Source: Shewanella metallivivens
Lineage (GTDB): Bacteria > Pseudomonadota > Gammaproteobacteria > Enterobacterales > Shewanellaceae
DNA length: 64,000 bases
Assembly (NCBI RefSeq): GCF_028750675.1
Contig: NZ_JAQQPZ010000001.1
Coordinates: 351,327-415,326 of the forward strand
Direction of reading: 5' to 3'
In this document: piece by piece, positions 38,295-46,106 of the stretch
Numbering within the stretch: position 1 is the stretch's first letter
How the letters are laid out: every line of letters starts with the position of its first letter
Position numbers and translations under genes: made by a program
Notes under the pieces: generated by a model
What the model saw: the letters and a program-made list of their open reading frames with translations, nothing else
Told to the model about the DNA's origin: nothing
Database searches by the model: none

Positions 38295-38678
38295 ATGCAA
38301 ATTCGTCTCGCTTCGAGCACTGATCTAGCACCACTGAGTCAACTTTTTGATTTGTATCGGCAACAACTTAATCAGCCAGCTGATTACTCCGCTTGTCATG
38401 CTTTTTTAAGTCATCGTTTAGCTGAAAATGACACCATGATCTTTGTCTGTATAAAAGATGACGTGATGGTGGGTTTTACACAGCTTTATCCTTCTTTTTC
38501 TTCTTTATTATTATCTCCGGTGTGGTACCTCGAAGATGTTTATGTTGTGCCTGAATATCAACAAACTGATGTCGCCGAGTTAATGTATCAAAAGGCAGAA
38601 CAACTTGCTCAAAGTACAGGGGTTTTATTGATTAATCACTTTGAAGCACAACATATAAAAGCGCTCTGTTCGGCTTAA
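38295..38678 (+). CDS. GNAT-family acetyltransferase, short
   Basis: This 127-residue GNAT protein has the expected strands (FVCIKDDVMVGFTQLYPSF) and the YLEDVYVVPEYQ segment. The acetyl-CoA loop reads QTDVAELMYQKA rather than the usual Q/RxxGxG/A. It ends early after the fifth strand (LINHFEAQHIKALCSA), about 20 residues shorter than most relatives. It may be truncated at the C-terminus and have weak or no CoA binding. AAGGA lies about 8 bases before the ATG. A terminator follows. Confidence 0.8.
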   Translation: MQIRLASSTDLAPLSQLFDLYRQQLNQPADYSACHAFLSHRLAENDTMIFVCIKDDVMVGFTQLYPSFSSLLLSPVWYLEDVYVVPEYQQTDVAELMYQKAEQLAQSTGVLLINHFEAQHIKALCSA

Positions 38679-38713
38679 CGGCTTAAATTAACTCGTCATC
38701 AAAACAAGCTACG

Positions 38714-38754
38714 AACCTCGGTTTATTTTCTGATAAAATGGTCGAGGTTTTTTT
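38714..38754 (+). terminator. rho-independent terminator
   Basis: The stem AACCTCG / CGAGGTT, with an inner ATTTT/AAAAT pairing in the loop, is followed by TTTTTTG. Confidence 0.85.
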
Positions 38755-38827
38755 GTGTCCTCTATCAGGGTTTACCCTTTAAGGTGTGAGCCGGTAACAG
38801 AGGCGAGATAATGTTAAGGAACAAAGA

Positions 38828-39526
38828 TTGAACAAGAGCGTAGCGACAAATTTAATAGCAGCCATTTTTGTATTGGTTGGTTATGGGTTAGGGCAACAAA
38901 TTGTGTTGACCATTGGTTTATTTGCCTTGTCGGGTGCAATGACCAACTGGTTGGCCATTCATATGCTGTTTGAAAAAGTGCCAGGTTTATATGGCTCAGG
39001 TGTTGTGCCGTCGCGTTTTGAAGAGTTTAAGGCTGGTATTCAACATTTAATGATGCAGCAATTTTTTACTCAAGAAAATATTGATCGTTTTTTAACGGGT
39101 AACAGTGCCAGTAGTATTGATTTAACGCCAGTGATTGAAAAAATTGATTTAGCCCCTTCATTTGACGCGCTGGTTGATACCATCGAAAAGTCGTCATTTG
39201 GTGGCATGCTGGCGATGTTTGGCGGCACCGAAGCGTTAGTTCCGCTTAAAGAGCCTTTTATTGAAAAAATGAAACAATCTTTGGTCGAGCTCGCGCAAAG
39301 CGACCAATTTAACGCTATTTTAGTTAATGAGCTTGAGCAACCGAGTGTGATGGCCGATATGCAGGCTAAAGTGGCTAACATTGTCGAACAGCGTTTAAAT
39401 GAATTAACCCCTGAACTGGTTAAGCAGATTGTTCAAGATATGATTAAAACCCATTTAGGTTGGTTAGTGGTATGGGGTGGTGTTTTTGGTGGATTGATTG
39501 GCGCGATTGCTGCGCTGGTGCAATAA
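38828..39526 (+). CDS. DUF445-family membrane protein
   Basis: This 232-residue protein has hydrophobic segments near residues 5-38 and at the C-terminus (about 210-230). Between them is a long amphipathic helical region, the layout of short DUF445 proteins. The NWLAIHMLFEKVPGLYGSGVVPSRFEEFK block is the family signature. Function unknown. The only start with a proper ribosome site is a TTG at 38828, with AAGGA 7 bases upstream. Confidence 0.88.
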   Translation: MNKSVATNLIAAIFVLVGYGLGQQIVLTIGLFALSGAMTNWLAIHMLFEKVPGLYGSGVVPSRFEEFKAGIQHLMMQQFFTQENIDRFLTGNSASSIDLTPVIEKIDLAPSFDALVDTIEKSSFGGMLAMFGGTEALVPLKEPFIEKMKQSLVELAQSDQFNAILVNELEQPSVMADMQAKVANIVEQRLNELTPELVKQIVQDMIKTHLGWLVVWGGVFGGLIGAIAALVQ

Positions 39527-39598
39527 GTCGGCTATAAAACCCGCAAATCCACTGCTCGCCATTGATACAGTGTTTAATTCAATTTAACAGAGGTGATG

Positions 39599-39948
39599 AT
39601 GAGCCAGCACAACAAGATTAATTATTTAGAAATACCGGTTAAAATGTGCTGGCCACTAAAACCTTTTTTAGCCAAGTGTTTGGTTGGACATTTCAGGACT
39701 ACGGCCCAGATTACAGCTGTTTTTTACAGGTGGGTATTGACGGTGGTTTTTATCAATCATCCAGTTCGTTTACGTTGGCGAGCGGCTGCCCATTGATTGT
39801 GCTGTACAGCCATGACTTATTGGCGACACAAGCTGCAATTACCCACGCGGGTGGTTTGATTAGCCGTGATGTTTTTAGTTTTCCGGGGGGTAGACGTTTT
39901 CATTTCACGGACGTAAATGGTAATGAATATGCCGTATGGTCAGAATAA
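39599..39948 (+). pseudogene. VOC-superfamily gene broken by a single-base frameshift
   Basis: Two overlapping frames together spell one small VOC (glyoxalase-like) protein of about 116 residues. MSQHNKINYLEIPVK comes from the first frame, and LATKTFFSQVFGWTFQDYGPDYS through DVNGNEYAVWSE from the second. The switch falls at AAAA (39641-39644). One extra A would restore PVKNVLATKTFF, the usual VOC continuation. The first frame runs on into unrelated residues and stops at 39796. It is either a real recent pseudogene, a sequencing error in a homopolymer, or slippage-dependent expression. AGAGG precedes the ATG at 39599. Confidence 0.8.
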
Positions 39949-40123
39949 ACCCACAGTTGAAACGCCTTGTGTGAGACATTGTTGCTTAGACAGTAACGAT
40001 ATGTGTTTAGGGTGTCGTCGCTCGTTAGATGAGATTTTGGCTTGGCATTCGATGAACGATCAACAAAAAAGCGCGTTGATAGCGATTATGCAACAACGCG
40101 CTATAGCCTGTAAAAATCGTTAG
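39917..40123 (+). CDS. DUF1289-family small cysteine-rich protein
   Basis: This protein of up to 68 residues carries the family pattern PCVRHCCLDSNDMCLGCRRSLDEI, with four or five Cys that probably bind a metal or Fe-S cluster, then AWHSM. Function unknown. It overlaps the end of the VOC gene by about 32 bp. The true start may be any of three ATGs (39917, 39923, 39929). Its stop overlaps the stop of the convergent acetyltransferase by 4 bp. Confidence 0.85.
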   Translation: MVMNMPYGQNKPTVETPCVRHCCLDSNDMCLGCRRSLDEILAWHSMNDQQKSALIAIMQQRAIACKNR

Positions 40124-40623
40124 TGGGTTTGCGTTTCAATATCGGTTCTAAACAGAGTAAACCCACGGGCTTGATAGTTTTGCAATGCACTTGGATGGTC
40201 TAACGAACAGGTATGCACCCACACTCTTCGGGTATCGGGTAACGCCCAGGCATGTTCAATGGCTTTAGTGAGTAGATAGCCGCCATACCCTTGACCAATA
40301 AAGCGCTGTCCTAGACCAAAGTACATGATTTCGACATTGCCATCTTCTTGCTGCTGTAATTCAAAATAACCTGCTGGCGACCCATCGACATAACCAACAT
40401 ATAGATACAGGTTACTGGCTTCGCTATAAACTTGCCATTGACTGTCTGTCCACGTGAGTTTATCGGTCCACTCCCATGCTGCCCCCACAAACTGATATAG
40501 AAATCGATTAAACTCATATTGTTTAACCTTGGCTTCGATAAGCGTTAATCCGTTCGATTGATGCTTGGGATTGAATTGACTACGGTCTGTCATTTCTAAA
40601 TGATAAATACTGATCTGTGGCAT
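40120..40623 (-). CDS. GNAT-family N-acetyltransferase
   Basis: This 167-residue protein has the FELQQQEDGNVEIMYFGL strands and acetyl-CoA loop QRFIGQGYGGYLLTKAIEHAW, ending DHPSALQNYQARGFTLFRTD. These mark a complete GNAT fold. I chose the ATG at 40623 (MPQISIYHLEM); an upstream ATG at 40680 would add 19 residues unlike the family. Substrate unknown. Convergent with the DUF1289 gene. Confidence 0.9.
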   Translation of the reverse strand: MPQISIYHLEMTDRSQFNPKHQSNGLTLIEAKVKQYEFNRFLYQFVGAAWEWTDKLTWTDSQWQVYSEASNLYLYVGYVDGSPAGYFELQQQEDGNVEIMYFGLGQRFIGQGYGGYLLTKAIEHAWALPDTRRVWVHTCSLDHPSALQNYQARGFTLFRTDIETQTH

Positions 40624-40725
40624 TGGTATGGTTCTCTTTTTAATGCTCAAGCTGAACTTAGGATCGTCAATGTATTTCAAAAAGCCCAGTTAACTGGATT
40701 GAATCAACAGGCCTAGTATAAACAA

Positions 40726-40751
40726 AAACACCACCGATTAAGGTGGTGTTT
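40726..40751 (-). terminator. rho-independent terminator of asnB
   Basis: On the minus strand a 10-bp stem (AAACACCACC / GGTGGTGTTT) is followed by TTGTTTATAC. It lies 17 bp after the asnB stop. Confidence 0.88.
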
Positions 40752-40767
40752 ATGAGGCAACTTGCAA

Positions 40768-42432
40768 TTAATAGGCGCTAGCGTGAACGTTTTTAACTGC
40801 ACGGCCTGATGGGTCGTTAATGCCTTGTAAGCTGGCGTCCCATAATAGTGCTTCTGGGGTAGAGCAAGCGACGGTTTTACCGCCAGGTACTGTTTCAGCC
40901 GCACTGGCTAACGGGAAGAACTCTTCAAAGAAACTGCGGTAGAAGTAGGCTTCTTTCGACTCTGGCGTGTTGTATGGGAACCGGAATTTAGCGTTAGCAA
41001 ATTGTACGTCATCCACGTTAGCCGCAGCATGTTCTTTTAAGCCGTCAATCCAAGAGTAGCCCACACCATCACTAAACTGCTCTTTTTGACGCCATACCAC
41101 TTCTTTCGGTAATTTGTGTTCAAATGCTTCGCGTAAAATATGTTTCTCAATACGGCCGTCTTTAGACATTTTCGCTTCTGGGTTTAGGCGCATGGCCACG
41201 TCGATAAATTCTTTATCTAAAAATGGAACACGGGCTTCAAGTCCCCAGGCTGCCATGGCTTTGTTAGCACGTAAGCAGTCAAATAAGTGTAGTTTGTCTA
41301 ATTTACGCACCAATTCTTCATGGAAAGCTTGTGCGTTTGGTGCTTTATGGAAGTATAAGTAACCACCAAACAATTCATCGGCACCTTCTCCAGACAATAC
41401 CATTTTAATGCCCATGGCTTTGATTTTACGTGCCATTAAGTACATTGGGGTGGCGGCACGAATGGTGGTGACATCGTAAGTTTCTAAGTGATAAATCACT
41501 TCTTTAATGGCATCTAAACCCTCTTGGAACGTATAGATAATAGGGTGGTGAATGGTGCCAATGGCATCCGCTACTTTTTGCGCGGCAACTAAGTCTGGAG
41601 ATTCGGCTAAACCGACCGCAAATGAGTGAAGTTGTGGCCACCATGCGCCAGTTTCGCCATCGTTTTCAATACGGTGTTTAGCATAAGTTTGGGTGATTGC
41701 TGATATCACAGATGAGTCTAATCCACCTGATAAAAGTACACCATAAGGCACATCTGACATTAACTGACGTTTTACCGCGGCTTCTAGCGCGTCACGTAAC
41801 TCTTCAACACTGGCAGGGTTATCTTTAACTGCATCGAATGCTTTCCAGTCTCGTTGGTAGTAATGAGTTGGTTTATCATCAGCTGAGTATAGGTACTGAC
41901 CAGGTAAAAACTCTTCTACTGTTTTGCACACTGGCATCAGTGCTTTCATTTCTGAAGCCACGTAAAAGTTACCCGATGCATCAAAGCCAGTGTAAAGCGG
42001 GATAATACCAATGTGATCACGACCAATTAAGTAAGTGCCTTTAGCTTTGTCGTACAACACAAAAGCAAAAATACCGTTGAGTTTGTCTAAAAAGTCGCAA
42101 CCGTATTCTTGGTAAAGCGACAGGATGACTTCACAATCTGAGTTTGTTTGATATTGGTATTTATCACCCAGTTGAGCTTTTAATTGCTTGTGGTTATAAA
42201 TTTCACCGTTTACAGCAAGTACGATGTTGCCATCTTGGCTGATTAGCGGTTGTGCGCCGTGGTCTACGTCAACGATGGCTAAACGTTCATGCGCTAAAAT
42301 CGCTTTGTCGTCTGCATAAATGCCAGACCAATCAGGTCCGCGATGACGTAATAACTTTGACATTTCTAAGGCAACTTGGCGTAGTTGGCTTGCATCAGAT
42401 TTGATATCTAAAATTGAGAATATTGAACACAT
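40768..42432 (-). CDS. asnB: asparagine synthase B, glutamine-hydrolysing
   Basis: This 554-residue enzyme, the same length as E. coli AsnB, makes asparagine from aspartate, glutamine and ATP. Cys2 after the initiator Met is the glutaminase nucleophile (MCSIF). The N-terminal Ntn domain (about 1-190) has RHRGPDWSG and AVNGEIYNHKQL. The synthetase domain (about 205-520) has the pyrophosphate loop LLSGGLDSS and the SGEGADELFGGY motif. GGAG is 8 bases before the ATG. The 450 bp upstream hold its promoter. Confidence 0.98.
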   Translation of the reverse strand: MCSIFSILDIKSDASQLRQVALEMSKLLRHRGPDWSGIYADDKAILAHERLAIVDVDHGAQPLISQDGNIVLAVNGEIYNHKQLKAQLGDKYQYQTNSDCEVILSLYQEYGCDFLDKLNGIFAFVLYDKAKGTYLIGRDHIGIIPLYTGFDASGNFYVASEMKALMPVCKTVEEFLPGQYLYSADDKPTHYYQRDWKAFDAVKDNPASVEELRDALEAAVKRQLMSDVPYGVLLSGGLDSSVISAITQTYAKHRIENDGETGAWWPQLHSFAVGLAESPDLVAAQKVADAIGTIHHPIIYTFQEGLDAIKEVIYHLETYDVTTIRAATPMYLMARKIKAMGIKMVLSGEGADELFGGYLYFHKAPNAQAFHEELVRKLDKLHLFDCLRANKAMAAWGLEARVPFLDKEFIDVAMRLNPEAKMSKDGRIEKHILREAFEHKLPKEVVWRQKEQFSDGVGYSWIDGLKEHAAANVDDVQFANAKFRFPYNTPESKEAYFYRSFFEEFFPLASAAETVPGGKTVACSTPEALLWDASLQGINDPSGRAVKNVHASAY

Positions 42433-42777
42433 AATACGGCTCCAGCAGCGTTGGCTAATCTTTATCTGTTTGCTACTTTGCCAGCATTTTTGTTAACTGC
42501 CAAGTTAGTTTTTTGAGATAACCCCATAAATATGGTCTTTTTAATGATTTAATCTTCATTCATTTTGGTTTTGAGTGAGCTTTGTTTAATTAAATGTTCA
42601 TTTTATTGATGAATTGATAATTATCTTGTTTATATCGTCAAGATTTTTACGATTCAACAATGCAATTTAAATAAATGCACAGTTGCACTGATTGAGTGCG
42701 TTTGCTGTTTATTTGAGCAAATAGGCTAGAGCCTTGGTTTTGCTTTGTGTATAAGCAGCACGTTGAGTCGCATACGA

Positions 42778-42814
42778 ACACATTTTATGCACAACATTTG
42801 TGCATGAAATGTGT
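42778..42814. repeat. long hairpin-forming inverted repeat
   Basis: ACACATTTTATGCACAA and TTGTGCATGAAATGTGT are complementary over 17 positions with one G-T wobble, around a CAT loop. It has no T tail and lies next to, but separate from, a terminator. It could be an operator for a dimeric regulator or an mRNA-end structure. Confidence 0.85.
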
Positions 42815-42827
42815 GCATAAAAGCCAT

Positions 42828-42855
42828 AAAAAAGCCCATCAACAAGTTGATGGGC
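42828..42855 (-). terminator. rho-independent terminator of the M28 peptidase gene
   Basis: Read on the minus strand, GCCCATCAAC / GTTGATGGGC form a 10-bp stem followed by TTTTTT. It lies just downstream of the stop at 42881. Confidence 0.93.
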
Positions 42856-42880
42856 AAATCCTTGGGTGGGAAGGAATACG

Positions 42881-44533
42881 TTATTTAGCTGGGCGTAATG
42901 GGTGAAATTCTGACGCGGCATAATACCCTGGCCAATGTTGATTATTACCAAGCAATTGTGCTGCTTGGTAATAAACGGCTAAATCTTGTAGAGCGCCCGA
43001 TAAGTCCCATTCAGCTCGATAATGATCGCACACATTGTGGTAACAGCCTTTCATGGTGTCGCTCATGGCTGCTTTGTATTGCGCGGTGGCTTCATCGAGC
43101 GGCTCGGCGCCACCACCGGCAAATACTGCAGGAACACCTAATTTTGCAAAGCTAAAGTGATCTGAACGAAAAAAACCGCCTGATGCTGGATTGCTTTCTG
43201 CTGTGGTCACTCTATTTTGGGTCGCGGCAGCTTGCTCTAAATACATTTCCAATTCAGATTGGCCTTTACCTACGATGGTATAATCTTTGGTTTTACCAAA
43301 GATATTAGTGCTGTCGAGATTAAATACTGCGACCGTTTTATCGATGGGGTAAATAGGGTTTGCTGCGTAGTAGCGTGAGCCGAGTAAGCCTTGCTCTTCT
43401 CCTGTGGTGGCGATAAAGGTCAACGAACGTTTAAGACCATGACCAGCGTTAGCTTGCTCAGCAAATTGACGGGCAATTTCCAAAATGCCTGCGGTGCCAG
43501 AGGCGTTATCTAACGCGCCATTGTAGATTTGGTCACCTTCTTTGCTGTCATCTTTACCGATGTGATCCCAATGGGCGGTAAACACAATGTGTTCATCTGC
43601 TTGGCTACTACCTGCTAAGGTTGCTACAACGTTGTAGCTGTCTGCGTAGTCAGCTTTATTAGCAAATTTAATGGAGGCGGTTTGCGCTAAATCAACGTTT
43701 AATGCACTGTCGGCAGCGCGGTCCACTAATGCGCTGAGCGACAAGCCGGCTTGGTCAAATAAACGCATAGCGCTGTCTAATGTTATCCAACCTTCAACTT
43801 GTACTCGAGCATCTTGTTGCGCTTTAGCGAGCACTAAATCTTGTTGAGGTCCGGTCCAGCTGTTTTCAACCACAGACCAAGGGTAAGAGGCTGGCTTAGT
43901 GTCATGAATAATAATGGCGCCAAGGGCTCCTTGTCTGCTGGCTTCTTCAAATTTATAACTCCAGCGCCCGTAATAGGTCATGGCTTTGCCATTAAATTTT
44001 TGTTCATCGGGATGCGCAAAACCGGGATCGTTTACCAATATGACAGCAATCTTACCTTTCATGTCGATGTCTTGGTAATCGTTCCAATTATATTCAGGTG
44101 CGTTGATGCCGTAACCAACAAAAACCAGCGGAGCATCATTAATGCTCACTTGGCCGTTATCGTGTCGGCTGCCAAGTACGATATCTTTGCGATATTGCAA
44201 ATCAATTCCCGCAAAATTGACTTGCTGATGTTCACTGGCGGTATAGCTCACCATCGGCACAGCTTGTAAATAGTGGCCATTGACAGCACCTGATAGACCC
44301 ATTTCTTTAAATGCTGCAGATAAATAATCCAGCGTGAGCTTTTCGCCAAGGGTGGTGGGTGCTCGGCCTTCAAACTTGTCTGATGACAAGGTTTTAATAT
44401 CATCTCTAAAGCGTTGTTCATCGAAACTAACTGAAATGGGGGCGACTTGAGAAATGGCTGTCGTAGTGGGGGCATCGTCACCATTGCATGCACTGAGCAG
44501 CGCAACAGCGCAAAAAGGAAACCATCGTTTCAT
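42881..44533 (-). CDS. M28-family metallopeptidase lipoprotein
   Basis: This 550-residue precursor has lipobox LLSA-C (lipidated Cys16), so it is membrane-anchored outside the cytoplasm. A PA (protease-associated) insert (about residues 120-260) lies before or within an M28 di-zinc aminopeptidase domain (about 290-535). The domain has HWDHIG, ALDNASGTAGILE, the catalytic TGEEQGLLGS, VFNLDST and SDHFSFAK metal ligands. It probably trims peptides in the periplasm for nutrition. It stands alone with its own terminator. Confidence 0.95.
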   Translation of the reverse strand: MKRWFPFCAVALLSACNGDDAPTTTAISQVAPISVSFDEQRFRDDIKTLSSDKFEGRAPTTLGEKLTLDYLSAAFKEMGLSGAVNGHYLQAVPMVSYTASEHQQVNFAGIDLQYRKDIVLGSRHDNGQVSINDAPLVFVGYGINAPEYNWNDYQDIDMKGKIAVILVNDPGFAHPDEQKFNGKAMTYYGRWSYKFEEASRQGALGAIIIHDTKPASYPWSVVENSWTGPQQDLVLAKAQQDARVQVEGWITLDSAMRLFDQAGLSLSALVDRAADSALNVDLAQTASIKFANKADYADSYNVVATLAGSSQADEHIVFTAHWDHIGKDDSKEGDQIYNGALDNASGTAGILEIARQFAEQANAGHGLKRSLTFIATTGEEQGLLGSRYYAANPIYPIDKTVAVFNLDSTNIFGKTKDYTIVGKGQSELEMYLEQAAATQNRVTTAESNPASGGFFRSDHFSFAKLGVPAVFAGGGAEPLDEATAQYKAAMSDTMKGCYHNVCDHYRAEWDLSGALQDLAVYYQAAQLLGNNQHWPGYYAASEFHPLRPAK

Positions 44534-44845
44534 GCTCTATCCTGATTATCGTTTTTATATTTTCGGATCAGCATAATGGATCAAGCCAGCGCGCGATGAC
44601 AAGGGCACTGGCTTGAAAATGTGTTACCTAATGTAAATGAAATGTTTATACCTAATGAACTTGAAGATACGTGTTTCAGAGCTTCAGCGTATTTTCAATA
44701 CTAGGCGTGTTGATGCTGCGTTATTAATTTTGGAAAAGGAATAACCATTACCCACAATCAATGCCTTGTCTAAACGCGTGTAAATTCTTGCTGAAATCGA
44801 GCATCTTCAGGTTGTTTGGGCATATATCATTTACGGTTACCGAGC
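44534..44845. other. intergenic region between the M28 peptidase and NagD-like genes
   Basis: These 312 bp are almost filled by a MITE-like element (44647-44826). The left 110 bp are upstream of the peptidase gene and should hold its promoter. No coding frame was seen. Confidence 0.6.
44647..44826. mobile_element. second MITE-like element family, one copy
   Basis: Imperfect terminal inverted repeats bound about 180 bp without coding capacity. The left end is TATACCTAATGAACTTGAAGAT. The right end, reverse-complemented, reads TATATGCCCAAACAACCTGAAGAT. Ends with a CCTGAAGAT core are common in Shewanella intergenic repeats, from memory. Its sequence is unrelated to the ATACCAATCC family at 3573 and 50400. 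Confidence 0.6.
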
Positions 44846-45592
44846 TTACACTACGTCAATGTCGCCAGCACAGGCGAATATATGGTTTGGTCTAAATGGT
44901 TCTTTTTCAATATCTGCCATTTGGCTCACGCCACTGGTGACTAAAATGGTTTCAAGGCCGGCTTGAAAACCTGCCAAAATATCGGTGCGCATGTTGTCAC
45001 CAATAATAACGGTGTTTTCTGAATGACCTTGGATATGATTCAATGCTGAGCGAATAATCCATGAGCTTGGCTTGCCGACGTAAAATGGCATTTTGCCTGT
45101 AATCCTTTCAATGGCAGCGCATAATGCACCACAAGCAGGGCTATACGCTGGGCCATGGGTGTCTGGATTGGTGGCAATAAAACGTGCACCGCCAGCGACA
45201 AAGCGAGATGCTTTATGGATCATGTCCCAGTTGTATGAACGGGTTTCGCCCACAATAACAAAGTCTGGGTTAATGTCGGTTATCGTAAAGCCTGCGTTGT
45301 ACAACTCGTGGGTGAGGGCGCCTTCACCAATCACAAAGGCTTTGGTGCCGGTTTGGTGTTTAAGAAAGTCAGCCGTTGCCATCGCCGAGGTATAAAAGCA
45401 GGTTTCTGGCACATTAATGCCCGCAGCACCTAGACGATTTTGTAAATCTTTACCTGTTTGAACAGGATAATTAGTGAGAATAACCAGCGGGTTGCCTTGC
45501 TCTAGTACACGATGAATAAATTTATCACTACCTGGAATTAACTTGTTGTCGTGCAGTAACACACCATCGATATCACAAATAATATTTTTCAT
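44846..45592 (-). CDS. nagD: NagD-like HAD-superfamily phosphatase
   Basis: This 248-residue cytoplasmic phosphatase of HAD subfamily IIA is close to E. coli NagD (250 residues), which dephosphorylates nucleotides such as UMP and GMP. The nucleophile motif is ICDIDGVLLHDN near the N-terminus. The second motif is VILTNYPV, and the acidic motif is IIGDNMRTDILAGFQAG near residue 195. YVGKPSSWI is the lysine loop. Unlike E. coli it is not in a nag cluster, so sugar metabolism need not be its role. Confidence 0.92.
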   Translation of the reverse strand: MKNIICDIDGVLLHDNKLIPGSDKFIHRVLEQGNPLVILTNYPVQTGKDLQNRLGAAGINVPETCFYTSAMATADFLKHQTGTKAFVIGEGALTHELYNAGFTITDINPDFVIVGETRSYNWDMIHKASRFVAGGARFIATNPDTHGPAYSPACGALCAAIERITGKMPFYVGKPSSWIIRSALNHIQGHSENTVIIGDNMRTDILAGFQAGLETILVTSGVSQMADIEKEPFRPNHIFACAGDIDVV

Positions 45593-46103
45593 TGTTTCAT
45601 TTCTTCCTTCAAATACAACCTGCCTACATCTAATGCTAATTCAGGCCAGAAAACAACGATTAAATACAAAAATGAAGGCATTGAATAAATAACATCAAAA
45701 GATTGTTGGTGAAAATGCATCATGATGTAATAAGCGTGTTTTTTGGGGGGAACCCATCGAGTCTGCATGAATTTAAGCGCTCACAACTCAAATCAACAAT
45801 TGAAATCAACCGACATCAGTCAATCATATACACAATGCTATTACCGAATTGCATTTTTGATTATTTGTATTTTAAAACAACAAGTTATTTTTAAAATGTC
45901 TTTTCTAACTTGTCGCCATTGCAGTATGATGTAGAGGTTATAAATTTGTGAGGGATTATGAGTTTGTAAGACTTTAGACTGCGCCCTCACACATTTTATG
46001 ATGAATATTGATCGAGGTCTGATTGCTTGTGTGCCGTTAATGACAGTCTTATTGCCCGGCGATATCCTATAAGATAATTTAGGATACACATTTAAGGTCC
46101 TCA
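45593..46103. other. intergenic region upstream of the chemoreceptor gene
   Basis: About 510 bp without a credible gene; the short frames here lack ribosome sites and family likeness. GGCGATAT near 46058 resembles the -10 box of flagellar sigma-28 promoters (GCCGATAA). TAATGACA lies at a workable distance upstream, so a FliA promoter is possible but weakly supported. Confidence 0.45.
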
Positions 46104-46106
46104 ATG

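Larger units (their letters stand above)
42433..42880. other. intergenic region upstream of asnB
   Basis: These 448 bp contain no convincing gene. They are AT-rich and include a 17-bp-arm inverted repeat (42778-42814) and the terminator of the M28 peptidase gene (42828-42855). The asnB promoter must lie in 42433-42770. Confidence 0.6.

Noticed and set aside
42709..42951. 80-codon minus-strand frame crossing the end of the M28 peptidase gene
   Set aside because: It runs through a long hairpin and a terminator and overlaps a well-supported gene in another frame.
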